From Bacillota bacterium (GTDB lineage Bacteria > Bacillota > Clostridia > Lachnospirales > Lachnospiraceae): a stretch of 64,000 nucleotides of DNA. Below are positions 35,974 to 46,211 of the stretch, piece after piece. The notes under the pieces were generated by a model that worked only from the letters and a program-made list of their open reading frames with translations, did not search any database and was not told where the DNA came from. Position 1 is the stretch's first letter; every line of letters begins with the position of its first letter. The translations under genes were made by a program, and so were the position numbers. The stretch spans positions 1 through 64,000 of the forward strand of contig JAEXNR010000057.1 in the NCBI GenBank assembly GCA_023439505.1, given 5' to 3'.

Positions 35974-36040
35974 AAGATTCTGGTTACAGTTTATAAAAAT
36001 GGAACTGTTTAGAAATAGGATTTTTCTGAATATGAAATTT

Positions 36041-36063
36041 CATACTAAGTCATACTAAGTATG
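36041..36063. repeat. 10-bp tandem repeat in glg leader
   Basis: CATACTAAGT occurs twice in tandem and the second copy runs into ATG, giving the near-palindrome CATACTAAGTATG. It lies about 65 bp before glgB and could be an operator. The rest of 35974-36128 shows no gene. Confidence 0.6.
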
Positions 36064-36128
36064 TTATCTCATGAAAGCACCTTGTATACTTTTCATAAAA
36101 ATAAACCCTGCAATGAATTGGAGGCACC

Positions 36129-38051
36129 ATGTCCGACCTGCTGCAATTACAAAACCATCTTTTTCTTTATCACAACGGAAGAGATTATAAAACTTATGAA
36201 TTTCTGGGTTCCAAACCCTATCAGGAGCATCAGAAGAATGGTGTGGTTTTTCGTGTCTGGGCACCGAATGTGGCTTCTGTATCCGTGGTCGGAGATTTTA
36301 ATCAATGGGACCGTTTGTTAAACCCAATGACGATAATCAATTCAGAGGGCATCTGGGAATTGTTTCTTGAGAACATTAAGGAATACGCTCTTTATAAATA
36401 TAGTATTGAGACCTATGATCATAGGATTCTATTAAAGTCCGATCCTTATGCATATCATTTTGAAACACGCCCAGATACAGCTTCCAGATACTATGACATA
36501 TCAAAGTTTGAATGGAAGGACATGGAATGGATCAACCACAGGAGAAGCCACAATATTTACGAAAGCCCCGTTAATATCTATGAAGTCCATGCCTCTTCCT
36601 GGAAACGATACAAGGATGGTAATTTTCTGGAATATGAAACTCTGGCAAAAGAATTAATCTCTTATGTCAAAGCTATGGGTTATACCCATATCGAACTTAT
36701 GCCCATCGCAGAACATCCTTATGACCGATCCTGGGGTTATCAGATCACCGGTTATTATGCCCCCACCTCCAGATATGGCACGCCCAAGGACTTTATGCAA
36801 TTTGTGAATCTTTGCCATCAGTCCGGAATCGGTGTTATTATTGACTGGGTTCCCGCCCATTTTCCGAAGGATGCGCATGGTCTATATGAATTTAACGGTT
36901 CCTGCTGTTATGAATATGCCTCCGGTTGGAAGCAGGAACACAATGGCTGGGGAACCCGCGTGTTTGACTACGGGAAAAGGGAAGTTAAGAGCTTTCTCAT
37001 CTCCAATGCTATTTTCTGGCTGGAACAGTACCATATCGACGGACTGAGAGTAGATGCCGTAGCGTCCATGCTCTATCTGGATTACTGCCGGACCGATTGG
37101 CAGCCAAATCAATATGGAGGCCATGAAAACCTGGAAGCCGTAACTTTCTTTAAAGAGCTTAATGTCGCTGTATTTGAAATGTTCCCGGATACCCTGATGA
37201 TTGCCGAGGAGTCAACCTCCTGGCCTCTTGTTACCAGGCCGGCGTATCTAAATGGTCTCGGTTTTAATTTTAAATGGAATATGGGTTGGATGAACGATAT
37301 GCTTCAATATATCTCCCTGGATCCTATTTACCGAAAGCATTTACATAGGGCGATTACATTTTCCTTTCACTATGCATTTTCCGAGAATTTCATTCTGCCA
37401 ATCTCACATGATGAGGTGGTTTACGGAAAGTGTTCTCTGATATCGAAAATGCCGGGGTCCTATGAAGATAAGTTTGCCAATACCCGCCTGTTTCTTGCTT
37501 ATATGATGGCTCATCCCGGTAAGAAACTATTATTTATGGGCAATGAAATCGCACAGTTTAAGGAATGGGATTACGACGGCGAGGTTGAATGGTTTTTATT
37601 GGATTACGAGATGCACCGCAAATTCAAGGATTATGTAGCCCGGCTTAATTTCTTCTATTTAAATCACCCTGCCCTCTGGCAGATCGATTTCAGCTGGGAA
37701 GGATTTGCCTGGATTTCATCGGATGACTATGAGAACAGCATCATTGCATTCAGACGAATTGACAAATTACAGGACGAATTAATCATTGTCTGTAATTTTA
37801 CTCCGGTAGTAAGAGATAATTATTGCATCGGCGTCCCATGGGAAGGTGATTACAAAGAGATCTTTAATACGGACTGCATCTCCTACGGAGGCTGCGGTTT
37901 TGGAAACCCGGATCTTATTTGCTCCATCCCATCACCGCTGCACGGATATCAAAACAGTGTGTCGTTGACCATTCCGCCGCTTTCGGCAATATTTTTAAAA
38001 CGAGAAATAACCCTAATCGGGAATAATGAGAATATGGAAGAAGGAGCGTAA
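36129..38051 (+). CDS. glgB: 1,4-alpha-glucan branching enzyme
   Basis: A 640-residue GH13 enzyme that adds alpha-1,6 branches to glycogen. An N-terminal CBM48-type domain (VFRVWAPNVASVSVVGDFNQWD, about 40-60) precedes the catalytic barrel. The nucleophile is in GLRVDAVASMLYLDY, the acid/base in MIAEESTSWP, and the third acid in SHDEVVYGK. The start follows GGAGGCACC. It is the first gene of the element B operon; glgC begins 5 bp after its stop. Motifs, including HIELMPIAEHPYDRSWGYQ, fit the branching enzyme rather than a debranching enzyme. Confidence 0.96.
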   Translation: MSDLLQLQNHLFLYHNGRDYKTYEFLGSKPYQEHQKNGVVFRVWAPNVASVSVVGDFNQWDRLLNPMTIINSEGIWELFLENIKEYALYKYSIETYDHRILLKSDPYAYHFETRPDTASRYYDISKFEWKDMEWINHRRSHNIYESPVNIYEVHASSWKRYKDGNFLEYETLAKELISYVKAMGYTHIELMPIAEHPYDRSWGYQITGYYAPTSRYGTPKDFMQFVNLCHQSGIGVIIDWVPAHFPKDAHGLYEFNGSCCYEYASGWKQEHNGWGTRVFDYGKREVKSFLISNAIFWLEQYHIDGLRVDAVASMLYLDYCRTDWQPNQYGGHENLEAVTFFKELNVAVFEMFPDTLMIAEESTSWPLVTRPAYLNGLGFNFKWNMGWMNDMLQYISLDPIYRKHLHRAITFSFHYAFSENFILPISHDEVVYGKCSLISKMPGSYEDKFANTRLFLAYMMAHPGKKLLFMGNEIAQFKEWDYDGEVEWFLLDYEMHRKFKDYVARLNFFYLNHPALWQIDFSWEGFAWISSDDYENSIIAFRRIDKLQDELIIVCNFTPVVRDNYCIGVPWEGDYKEIFNTDCISYGGCGFGNPDLICSIPSPLHGYQNSVSLTIPPLSAIFLKREITLIGNNENMEEGA

Positions 38052-38055
38052 CAGG

Positions 38056-39186
38056 ATGCAGAAAGAATGTATCGCCATGTTACTGGCGGGCGGTGAGGGA
38101 AGCCGCTTAGGTGTATTAACGAAAGAAACAGCAAAACCTGCAATTCCCTTTGGGGGAAAATATCGGATTATCGACTTTACATTATCTAACTGCGTTAATT
38201 CAGGAATTGATACCATCGGCGTCCTTACCCAATATCAGCCACTGGAATTAAATGATTATATCGGTACCGGTCAACCCTGGGATCTGGATCTGCTGGACGG
38301 CGGCGTTCACATCTTACCTCCCTATCAAAGGAGAAACAATGCCGACTGGTATAAAGGAACAGCCAATGCCATCCTTCAGAATATTCCTTTCATTAAACGC
38401 TATAACCCGGAATACATCCTTATTTTATCCGGTGATCATATCTACAAAATGAACTATAACCATATGTTGTTATATCATAAGGAAAAGAATGCCGACTGCA
38501 CCATTGCTGTGATTGATGTGGATCTAAAGGATGCTTCCAGGTTTGGTATCATGAATACCAGAGAGGATGGCAGTATCTATGAATTTGAAGAGAAGCCAAA
38601 GGAGCCAAAAAGTACAAAGGCATCTATGGGTATCTACATCTTTCCCTGGGAAAAGCTTCAAACTTACCTGAAACTTGATGGAATTGACAGTATGTCTTCC
38701 AATGATTTTGGAAAGGATATTATTCCGGCAATGATAACTGCTGGTGAGCGGCTGTTTGCCTACCCCTTTCATGGTTACTGGAAGGATGTAGGAACCATCG
38801 ACAGTCTTTGGGAGGCAAGTATGGATTTACTTGACAGCGAGGATAACATCCTGACAAAAGATCCGGAGTGGAAAATATATGCCAAGAGTCCGGTCATGCC
38901 TCCGCATTATATCAGCAGCAGTGCAAAGGTTTCTAACTCCATCATATCGGAGGGTTGTGATATTCAGGGTGAAGTCGATTCCTCCATTATCTTTTATGGA
39001 GTCAACGTAGAAGAAGAGGCGGTCGTAAAAAATTCCATCATTATGTCCGGGGCACAGATCAAAAAGGGGGTAACCATAGACTATGCCATCGTAACAGAGA
39101 ATGCCATTCCGGATCAGAATACAGGAATCCATTCTGAGAAGGAAGCATCCGCTGATAAACCGTCCATCACCGTGATAGAGGCATAA
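38056..39186 (+). CDS. glgC: glucose-1-phosphate adenylyltransferase, catalytic subunit
   Basis: A 376-residue nucleotidyltransferase making ADP-glucose, the committed step of bacterial glycogen synthesis. LAGGEGSRLGVLTKETAKPA, the sugar-phosphate loop YRIIDFTLSNC, SGDHIYKMNYNHML and the C-terminal left-handed beta-helix hexapeptides are present. The start chosen is the ATG at 38056 (MQKECIAMLLAGG) behind AAGGAGCG; the upstream 10 codons overlap glgB. It is likely to assemble with GlgD, encoded next, which modulates its regulation. Confidence 0.95.
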   Translation: MQKECIAMLLAGGEGSRLGVLTKETAKPAIPFGGKYRIIDFTLSNCVNSGIDTIGVLTQYQPLELNDYIGTGQPWDLDLLDGGVHILPPYQRRNNADWYKGTANAILQNIPFIKRYNPEYILILSGDHIYKMNYNHMLLYHKEKNADCTIAVIDVDLKDASRFGIMNTREDGSIYEFEEKPKEPKSTKASMGIYIFPWEKLQTYLKLDGIDSMSSNDFGKDIIPAMITAGERLFAYPFHGYWKDVGTIDSLWEASMDLLDSEDNILTKDPEWKIYAKSPVMPPHYISSSAKVSNSIISEGCDIQGEVDSSIIFYGVNVEEEAVVKNSIIMSGAQIKKGVTIDYAIVTENAIPDQNTGIHSEKEASADKPSITVIEA

Positions 39187-39240
39187 ATTTGATAATATAT
39201 TGACTGAATGAATTGACTTGCATGAAAAAGGGGAGCAAAT

Positions 39241-40359
39241 ATGAATACCAATGCGACAGGAATCATTTTTTCTAATATGCATGATGAAGAACTGCATGAA
39301 ATTACTGCCAATCGCACCATGGGTTCCGTACCCTTTGGCGGAAGATACAGGCTCATTGATTTTACATTATCCAACTTAAAAAATTCCGGCGTCACGAATG
39401 TGGGCGTCATTACAAAGAGCAATTATCAATCCCTGATTGATCACCTTAAATCAGGGAAGGAATGGGATTTATCCCGTAAGAGAGGTGGTTTGTTTCTCTT
39501 TCCTCCCTATGGCAGACACAATTCCGGTTTTTACAGAAATAAGATTGAAGCATTGTTTGGGATCATGACTTTCATCCGCAAGGAAACCAATGACTATTTC
39601 CTAATCAGTGATTGTGATGTAATCTGCAATATGGACTGGATTCGGGCATTGAATTATCATATTGAAAAACACGCTGATATTACTACCATTTATTATGAGA
39701 AAGAACCGGATCCATACCCGGAGAATCCGGAAACTACCTACACCGTATCTGAGCAAGGTTATGTCACCGATCTTATGGTGGGTCAGAAAATCAAAGTGAA
39801 AAGCAAGGTAGGCACTAATATGTGGATCATTGGAAGGAATCTTTTGATCACACTCATTGAAGATGCAATTGCTCATAATTATGAAGATTTTGAACGGGAT
39901 ATTATGCAGCGGAAATTAAATTATTTGAAAATAGCTGCCTACAAATTTGAAGGATATCTCCGTAAGATTAATTCGATTACAGATTTCTTTCAGACCAATA
40001 TGGATCTCTTAACTCCATCGGTACAGAAAGATTTATTTCATAGATATGGCAAGATTTATACCAAGATACTGGATGACATTCCCACCCTCTATTCTTCTGA
40101 AGCTTCTGCGATCAATTGTTTAATTGCCAATGGCTGTAAGATCGAAGGGACCGTGGAAAACAGCATACTGTTTCGCGGTGTCCGTGTTGGGAAGGGTGCA
40201 AAAATCAGCAACTCGATTATCATGCAGGGCAGTAACATCGGCGAATTTGCCACATTAAATTATGTCATTACCGATAAGGATGTCACCATCAACAATCAAC
40301 GTATCCTGATGGGCTATGAGACAAATCCTGTCTATATTAAAAAAAGCAGCATAATATAA
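39241..40359 (+). CDS. glgD: glucose-1-phosphate adenylyltransferase, GlgD subunit
   Basis: A 372-residue paralogue of GlgC, with RYRLIDFTLSNLKNSGVTN and a C-terminal beta-helix but without the GGXGXRL nucleotide loop; the N-terminus reads ATGIIFSNMHDEELHEIT. This is the pattern of GlgD, the low-activity partner that in Firmicutes forms a hetero-oligomer with GlgC and increases its activity. It follows glgC by about 54 bp and precedes glgA by 13 bp. Confidence 0.95.
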   Translation: MNTNATGIIFSNMHDEELHEITANRTMGSVPFGGRYRLIDFTLSNLKNSGVTNVGVITKSNYQSLIDHLKSGKEWDLSRKRGGLFLFPPYGRHNSGFYRNKIEALFGIMTFIRKETNDYFLISDCDVICNMDWIRALNYHIEKHADITTIYYEKEPDPYPENPETTYTVSEQGYVTDLMVGQKIKVKSKVGTNMWIIGRNLLITLIEDAIAHNYEDFERDIMQRKLNYLKIAAYKFEGYLRKINSITDFFQTNMDLLTPSVQKDLFHRYGKIYTKILDDIPTLYSSEASAINCLIANGCKIEGTVENSILFRGVRVGKGAKISNSIIMQGSNIGEFATLNYVITDKDVTINNQRILMGYETNPVYIKKSSII

Positions 40360-40372
40360 GGAGGATTCCATT

Positions 40373-41791
40373 ATGAAGGTTCTTTACGCAGTCGCTGAGG
40401 CTTATCCCTTCCTGATGACCGGCGGACTTGGAGATGTGGCCGGGGCATTGCCCAAGGCGATCCGGCAAAACGGAGTAGATTGCCGTGTCGTCCTTCCTCT
40501 GCATTCGGATATTTCCGGTGAGCTAAAAAGTAAACTCACGTATCTTACAAACTTTAACCTTTCCATTGGATGGCGAAAACAATATTGCGGAATATTTGAA
40601 GCACATATGAATGATACTATTTATTATCTTCTTGACAATGAGTATTATTTTAATCGATCAGGAATTTATGGGCATTATGATGACGGAGAACGTTTTGCCT
40701 TTTTCTCCGGTGCCATCCTGGAAATGCTACGGCATATAGAATTCAAACCGGATATCATTCATTCCAATGACTGGCACACTGCGCTGGTTCCGGTATACCG
40801 AAATCTGCTATATGGTGATATGGAGGAATATAAGCATTTAAAAACAGTCTTTACCATTCACAACATCCTGTATCAGGGACAATTCGGGACGGATATTCTA
40901 ACCGATGCCCTGGGTTTACAGGAACGGGATCTGATGCATCTGGAGTACAAAGGATGCATCAATCTGATGAAAGCAGCCATTGCAGCATCCAATGCTGTTA
41001 CAACAGTAAGCCCTGGTTATGCCAGAGAATTAAAGGATCCGTATTACGCCAATGGACTGGAATATGTAATTAATGAATATTCTTATAAAATCAGCGGCAT
41101 CCTGAATGGAATTGATACCATTCTTTATAATCCGGAAACAGACGAACAAATAGCGCAAACCTATTCTGTTAATGATATAACAGGAAAATCCGCCAACAAA
41201 GCAAACTTGCAGGAGCTGCTGCAGCTGCCGGTGGATGATTCCGTACCGGTGATGGCGATGGTGACAAGGCTGGTGGGTCATAAGGGGCTGGATTTAGTCA
41301 ATCGGGTACTTGATACCCTTCTTTCCCACCCGATTCAACTGATTATACTGGGTAAAGGGGAAGCCTATCATGAAGACTTCCTTTTGAAGATGGCAGCAAA
41401 GTACCCGGATAAATTAAGTGTTACCCTGGGTTTCTTGCCTGATCTTGCCAAAAAGATCTATGCCGGAGCCGACCTTTTTCTGATGCCTTCCCAGTCTGAA
41501 CCATGCGGTTTATCCCAGATGGTGTCCTTGCGGTATGGAACGATTCCCATCGTGAGGGAAACCGGAGGACTTGGAGATACCATCACGGACTGCGGCGATG
41601 GCATGGGGAACGGATTTACCTTTAAGACTTATCATGAACTGGACATGCTGGATGCCATAAGCCGTGCCGAAGCACTCTATTCTGAAAAAGAAGAATGGGA
41701 GATCCTGATAAAACGTGCCATGACCTGCGATTTTAGCTGGAGAGAATCAGCAAAAGCATACATTCAATTATATCAAAATCTGATCAATTAA
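40373..41791 (+). CDS. glgA: glycogen synthase (ADP-glucose)
   Basis: A 472-residue GT5 glycosyltransferase that elongates alpha-1,4-glucan. N-terminal GLGDVAGALPKAI, HSNDWHTALVPVYRNLL, SPGYARELKDP and the C-terminal catalytic motif PSQSEPCGLSQMVSLRYGT with the ETGGLGDTI loop are present. The usual N-terminal KXGGL reads MTGGL, so the lysine at position 15 is a methionine; see the separate finding. It starts behind AAGGAGG. Its position between glgD and glgP is typical of Firmicute glycogen operons. Confidence 0.94.
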   Translation: MKVLYAVAEAYPFLMTGGLGDVAGALPKAIRQNGVDCRVVLPLHSDISGELKSKLTYLTNFNLSIGWRKQYCGIFEAHMNDTIYYLLDNEYYFNRSGIYGHYDDGERFAFFSGAILEMLRHIEFKPDIIHSNDWHTALVPVYRNLLYGDMEEYKHLKTVFTIHNILYQGQFGTDILTDALGLQERDLMHLEYKGCINLMKAAIAASNAVTTVSPGYARELKDPYYANGLEYVINEYSYKISGILNGIDTILYNPETDEQIAQTYSVNDITGKSANKANLQELLQLPVDDSVPVMAMVTRLVGHKGLDLVNRVLDTLLSHPIQLIILGKGEAYHEDFLLKMAAKYPDKLSVTLGFLPDLAKKIYAGADLFLMPSQSEPCGLSQMVSLRYGTIPIVRETGGLGDTITDCGDGMGNGFTFKTYHELDMLDAISRAEALYSEKEEWEILIKRAMTCDFSWRESAKAYIQLYQNLIN

Positions 41792-41876
41792 ATCTTGCAA
41801 CCCGTAACCTGCGGCCCGGACATGATCTTGTATATTTGCACCGCCGCATCCTGGAATAATGATAAGAGGTGCTGTT

Positions 41877-44306
41877 ATGAATACACTTATGGTATCCCAT
41901 TCCCTCATGAACAAGGATGAGATCAAAGAACATATCTGTTCAAAACTTGAACTTAATTTTGGAGTAACTGCTGAGACAGCAACAAAGGAACAATTTTACC
42001 GTGCTGCCGTGATGATTGTGCATGATTTATTAATTGAAAGCCGTCGTAAATATGAAGCGAAAGTCCGTCATCAGGAAGCAAAGACGGTGTATTATATGTG
42101 CATGGAGTTTTTAATCGGCCGGTCTCTTCGCAATAACCTGTATAATCTGGGAATGGAACAGGAATTTGAGGCAGCCATCAATGATCTTGGTTATTCCATC
42201 ACCTATCTCTATGATCTGGAACCGGACGCAGGACTTGGCAACGGGGGACTCGGAAGACTCGCCACCTGTTTTCTTGATTCCTGTGCTACTTTGGGATATC
42301 CGGTGAACGGCTATTCCATCCAATACGAATTCGGAATTTTCAAACAGAAAATCATAGACGGATGGCAGACTGAATTGCCTGATTTTTGGCTGAATGGCGG
42401 TGATGTATGGATGACACCCCGATTCGATGAAGCAGTCGATGTTTCTTTTGACGGAATGATCAAGGAAGACTGGAGCAACGGAGAGCATCATATTGAATGC
42501 ATTAACTGTAATACAGTAATGGCAATTCCCTATGATATGATGATATCCGGATATCAAAATACCAGTGTAAGCAGACTTAGGCTCTGGAAGGCAACAAATT
42601 CCAGTCTGGATATGGGTCTGTTTAATAAAGGAGATTATCTGCGTGCCGGGGAAGAAAAAGCCATGGCAGAGGTTATCAGTAAAGTATTATATCCTTCCGA
42701 CAATCATCCCGAGGGAAAAAGTCTCAGACTGCGCCAGCAATACTTTCTGGTATCTGCCTCCGTCCAGGATATTGTAAGAAAGCATCTTAAAAATTACGGA
42801 TCCATCGACAGTCTTTCTGATAAGGTGGGGATTCATATCAATGAGACACATCCTGCTCTTGCAATTCCCGAGCTGATGAGAATTCTTCTGGATGAGCATA
42901 AATACAGCTGGGAGGCTGCCTGGGACACAATCACAAGAATATTTGCCTACACCAATCATACCATTATGAGTGAAGCGCTGGAGATATGGCCGGAAGATAT
43001 CTTACGTCAAAGGCTTCCACGAATCGATCAGATTGTTCATGAGATCAATCACAGATTTTGTAATTATCTTTACGAAACCGCACACCTTGACCTGAATCAA
43101 ATCGCTAAGATGGCGGTTGTTAATAACGGACAGATTCATATGGCAAATTTATGCCTGTGCACCTGTTATAAGGTAAATGGTGTCTCCCAAATCCATTCCG
43201 ACATCATTAAGGCGAATTTATTCCGTAATTACAGCAGCATCTTTCCTTCCAAATTCACAAATGTTACCAACGGTTTTAATTACCGCCGATGGCTCTGTCA
43301 GGCCAACCCCAGATTATGCAGTTTTATCTGCGAACTGATCGGCGATAAATTCACCTCCGATCCGGAAGAACTCCGGGGTTTATTAAACTATGATCACAAT
43401 CCTGAGGTTTTAAATACACTGGCACAAATCAAGAAGCAAAATAAGATCCGTCTGGCACATTTTATTAAGGATGCCACGGATATTGCAGTTGATACCGATT
43501 CCATATTTGATCTTCAGGTGAAACGTCTGCATGAATATAAGCGTCAGCTGCTCAATGCCCTCCATATTCTTCATTTATATGAAGAATTAAAGGAGAACCC
43601 GAACATGAATTTCCACCCGAAAACCTTTATCTTCGGAGCTAAGGCCGCTCCCGGATATTATATGGCAAAACGGATCATTCGTCTCATCTGCTGTCTGGCC
43701 AATGAAATAAACAGTGACAAGGCCGTTGCAGATAAGCTAAAAATTGTCTTTCTGGAAGATTACAGGGTGACGCTGGCAGAGCTTATGATGCCCGCAGCTG
43801 AAATCAGTGAGCAGATATCCCTGGCCGGTACGGAGGCCTCCGGTACAGGAAATATGAAGCTTATGATCAACGGAGCAATTACTCTGGGAACCCTGGACGG
43901 TGCCAACGTAGAAATCAGTGAGGCCGTCGGTGAGGATAATATCCTGATCTTCGGTCTTCATAAAAATGAGGTGGAGGCAATGAAGCAATCCGGCTACAGC
44001 TCCTCCAACTATTATCAGCATATCAATATCAAAAAGATAGTGGAACGACTGATCTGCGGGATCAGTGGTGTAAGTTTTCAGGATATCGCATCCAGTTTGA
44101 TCGGCGGAGTATCCTGTGATCCCTATATGGTGCTTGCTGATTTTGATTCCTATTGTAATATCCACGCAAAAGCCGATCAACGTTATCGTGATCCCATGCA
44201 ATGGAATAAAATGTCCCTTGTGAATATCGCCTGTGCCGGTCGATTTGCCGCAGACCGGGCAGTAGAGGAATATGCAACCAAAATCTGGAATATTGATCGC
44301 ATATAA
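41877..44306 (+). CDS. glgP: glycogen/starch phosphorylase
   Basis: An 809-residue GT35 enzyme that releases glucose-1-phosphate from glycogen. The pyridoxal-phosphate lysine is in EASGTGNMKLMINGA, with YYMCMEFLIGRSLRNNL, EPDAGLGNGGLGRLATCFLD and LQVKRLHEYKRQLLN also present. The start taken is the ATG at 41877, after AGAGGTGC; an upstream ATG six codons earlier overlaps this site. It lies 85 bp downstream of glgA. Synthesis and breakdown are thus encoded together. Confidence 0.96.
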   Translation: MNTLMVSHSLMNKDEIKEHICSKLELNFGVTAETATKEQFYRAAVMIVHDLLIESRRKYEAKVRHQEAKTVYYMCMEFLIGRSLRNNLYNLGMEQEFEAAINDLGYSITYLYDLEPDAGLGNGGLGRLATCFLDSCATLGYPVNGYSIQYEFGIFKQKIIDGWQTELPDFWLNGGDVWMTPRFDEAVDVSFDGMIKEDWSNGEHHIECINCNTVMAIPYDMMISGYQNTSVSRLRLWKATNSSLDMGLFNKGDYLRAGEEKAMAEVISKVLYPSDNHPEGKSLRLRQQYFLVSASVQDIVRKHLKNYGSIDSLSDKVGIHINETHPALAIPELMRILLDEHKYSWEAAWDTITRIFAYTNHTIMSEALEIWPEDILRQRLPRIDQIVHEINHRFCNYLYETAHLDLNQIAKMAVVNNGQIHMANLCLCTCYKVNGVSQIHSDIIKANLFRNYSSIFPSKFTNVTNGFNYRRWLCQANPRLCSFICELIGDKFTSDPEELRGLLNYDHNPEVLNTLAQIKKQNKIRLAHFIKDATDIAVDTDSIFDLQVKRLHEYKRQLLNALHILHLYEELKENPNMNFHPKTFIFGAKAAPGYYMAKRIIRLICCLANEINSDKAVADKLKIVFLEDYRVTLAELMMPAAEISEQISLAGTEASGTGNMKLMINGAITLGTLDGANVEISEAVGEDNILIFGLHKNEVEAMKQSGYSSSNYYQHINIKKIVERLICGISGVSFQDIASSLIGGVSCDPYMVLADFDSYCNIHAKADQRYRDPMQWNKMSLVNIACAGRFAADRAVEEYATKIWNIDRI

Positions 44307-44342
44307 TCCGCCCGACGATCTCTATGTTTGGAGGTTCAGAAG

Positions 44343-46211
44343 ATGATGAAAAGACTCCCCTTTGACTCAAGAAATCTTCAATATAAAGCTCCCTTTGGGG
44401 CAATCCCCTTAGGGCAGTCCGTGGAATTTTATATCCGCCCCAATTACAGCTATTCCATCCAGCGGGCTTTTCTTGTTATCAATAAAGATGAAGAAGCACA
44501 GAATCAGCTTCTCCTGTCCTTTACCGGCAGGGAGGAAGGTTGTGATATTTTCCATGGTACCTTTTCACCTGAAGGTACAGGGCTATACTGGTACTCCTTT
44601 CTCCTTGAATCAGAGAATCAGCATTATTATATCTCCCAGTCCGCTTTTGGAATGGGCAGAATCACCTTCTTTCCCGAATCCAAATGGCAGCTGACCGTAT
44701 ATCAGGCAGATTTTACAACACCCGGATGGATAAAGGGTGGTATTTTATATCAGATATTTCCTGATCGCTTCTGCAAGGCGGGTCCTGCTTCTGTATCCGT
44801 ACCTTCTGATCGCAGGATGCAGTCGGAATGGGGCGCTTTACCCGATTATCAATGTTTTGAAACCCAGACTGATATGAATAATGATTACTTTGGCGGTAAT
44901 CTATTGGGTATTGAGTCTAAACTTGATTATCTGTGTGAGCTTGGTGTTACGGCACTCTATCTGAATCCGATCTTTGAAGCTCATTCCAATCACCGGTATA
45001 ATACGGCAAACTATGAGCATATCGATCCACTGCTCGGATCCCCGGAGGATTTTATTCATTTATGCGAGAAGGCGGGGGAAAAGAATATTCGTATTATTTT
45101 AGACGGTGTATTTAATCATACAGGAGATGATAGTATTTATTTTAACCGGTATGGAAGGTATACGAATCCTGGTGCCTATCAGTCAACAAAATCCGATTAT
45201 ATCGACTGGTTTGAGTTTTATGAATGGCCGAAAGAATATCATAGCTGGTGGGGGATCATGAGTCTGCCGACGCTGAATAAAGCAAATCCCGATTTGCTTT
45301 ATTACCTTTTAGGAGAAGACGGTATTGCCGCGAAGTGGCTGCGCGCCGGGGCTAGTGGCTGGCGCCTTGATGTAGCCGATGAACTCCCTCTTCCATTTCT
45401 GATGGCGTTGCGGGAAAGAGTAAAGGCTGAAAATCCGGATGCCCTGATCATCGGAGAAGTCTGGGAAGATGCTTCCAATAAAATCAGTTATTCACAACGA
45501 AGACACTATCTGGAAGGAAAGCTGCTGGACAGTGTAATGAATTATCCCTTCAAGGAGGCTATTCTTCATTTTATGAAACATCATGATGCAGTACTGCTTA
45601 ATCACAGAATCCTTTCCGTATTGGAAAACTACCCCAAGCCGGTGATTGACGTATTAATGAATATCCTTGGAACGCATGACACGAAAAGAATTCTCACCGA
45701 ACTGCAGGGGGAAAGCTCTGATGGTAAGACGAGGGAATGGAAGGCCAATACCTGGCTTTCTGAAAGAGATTACCAATATGGGCTTAGAAAAACTGCTCTT
45801 GCCGCGTCAATTCTTTACTTTCTCCCCGGTGTACCATGTATCTATTATGGTGATGAGATTGGTCTGGAAGGTTATGAGGATCCCTTTAACAGACGCTGCT
45901 TTTTATGGGATCGCATTCATTCCGGACTTACTGATTGGTTTCGCAGACTGGGCAGCATCAGACGCAGCAGCAAGGTGCTGGCTGCAGGCGAATACCTTCC
46001 ACTGGTACTGGAGCCGGGCTTTTATTCTTTTCTGCGCAAAGACCAGTCAGAAGGCATTGTTTGTGCTGTTAATTTAAATCATGCTCCTCTTGATTTAAAT
46101 CTGACCCTTCCATATAGAGACCTCTCGCTTATTGCCGAGCTGAAAGAAAGTAATTCCGATATGCTTACGATAGCAGGGAACGACTGCAAGATTTACAGAA
46201 TCACCTTGTGA
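44343..46211 (+). CDS. GH13 alpha-glucanase (neopullulanase/cyclomaltodextrinase-like)
   Basis: A 622-residue GH13 enzyme with an N-terminal beta domain (about 1-110), a catalytic barrel and a C-terminal sandwich. Nucleophile Asp is in GWRLDVADELPLPF, acid/base Glu in IIGEVWEDASN and the third acid in ILGTHDTKR; ILYQIFPDRFCKAG and GIWGIMSLPTLNKANP-like HSWWGIMSLPTLN are typical of the neopullulanase/cyclomaltodextrinase group. No signal peptide, so it trims glycogen-derived dextrins inside the cell. The start is ATG at 44343 behind GGAGGTTC. Its end overlaps the converging recombinase gene by 11 bp. Confidence 0.92.
   Translation: MMKRLPFDSRNLQYKAPFGAIPLGQSVEFYIRPNYSYSIQRAFLVINKDEEAQNQLLLSFTGREEGCDIFHGTFSPEGTGLYWYSFLLESENQHYYISQSAFGMGRITFFPESKWQLTVYQADFTTPGWIKGGILYQIFPDRFCKAGPASVSVPSDRRMQSEWGALPDYQCFETQTDMNNDYFGGNLLGIESKLDYLCELGVTALYLNPIFEAHSNHRYNTANYEHIDPLLGSPEDFIHLCEKAGEKNIRIILDGVFNHTGDDSIYFNRYGRYTNPGAYQSTKSDYIDWFEFYEWPKEYHSWWGIMSLPTLNKANPDLLYYLLGEDGIAAKWLRAGASGWRLDVADELPLPFLMALRERVKAENPDALIIGEVWEDASNKISYSQRRHYLEGKLLDSVMNYPFKEAILHFMKHHDAVLLNHRILSVLENYPKPVIDVLMNILGTHDTKRILTELQGESSDGKTREWKANTWLSERDYQYGLRKTALAASILYFLPGVPCIYYGDEIGLEGYEDPFNRRCFLWDRIHSGLTDWFRRLGSIRRSSKVLAAGEYLPLVLEPGFYSFLRKDQSEGIVCAVNLNHAPLDLNLTLPYRDLSLIAELKESNSDMLTIAGNDCKIYRITL

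Noticed and set aside
46201..46211. Frameshift at the GH13/recombinase border
   Set aside because: The 11-bp overlap is a normal convergent overlap of two intact stop codons.
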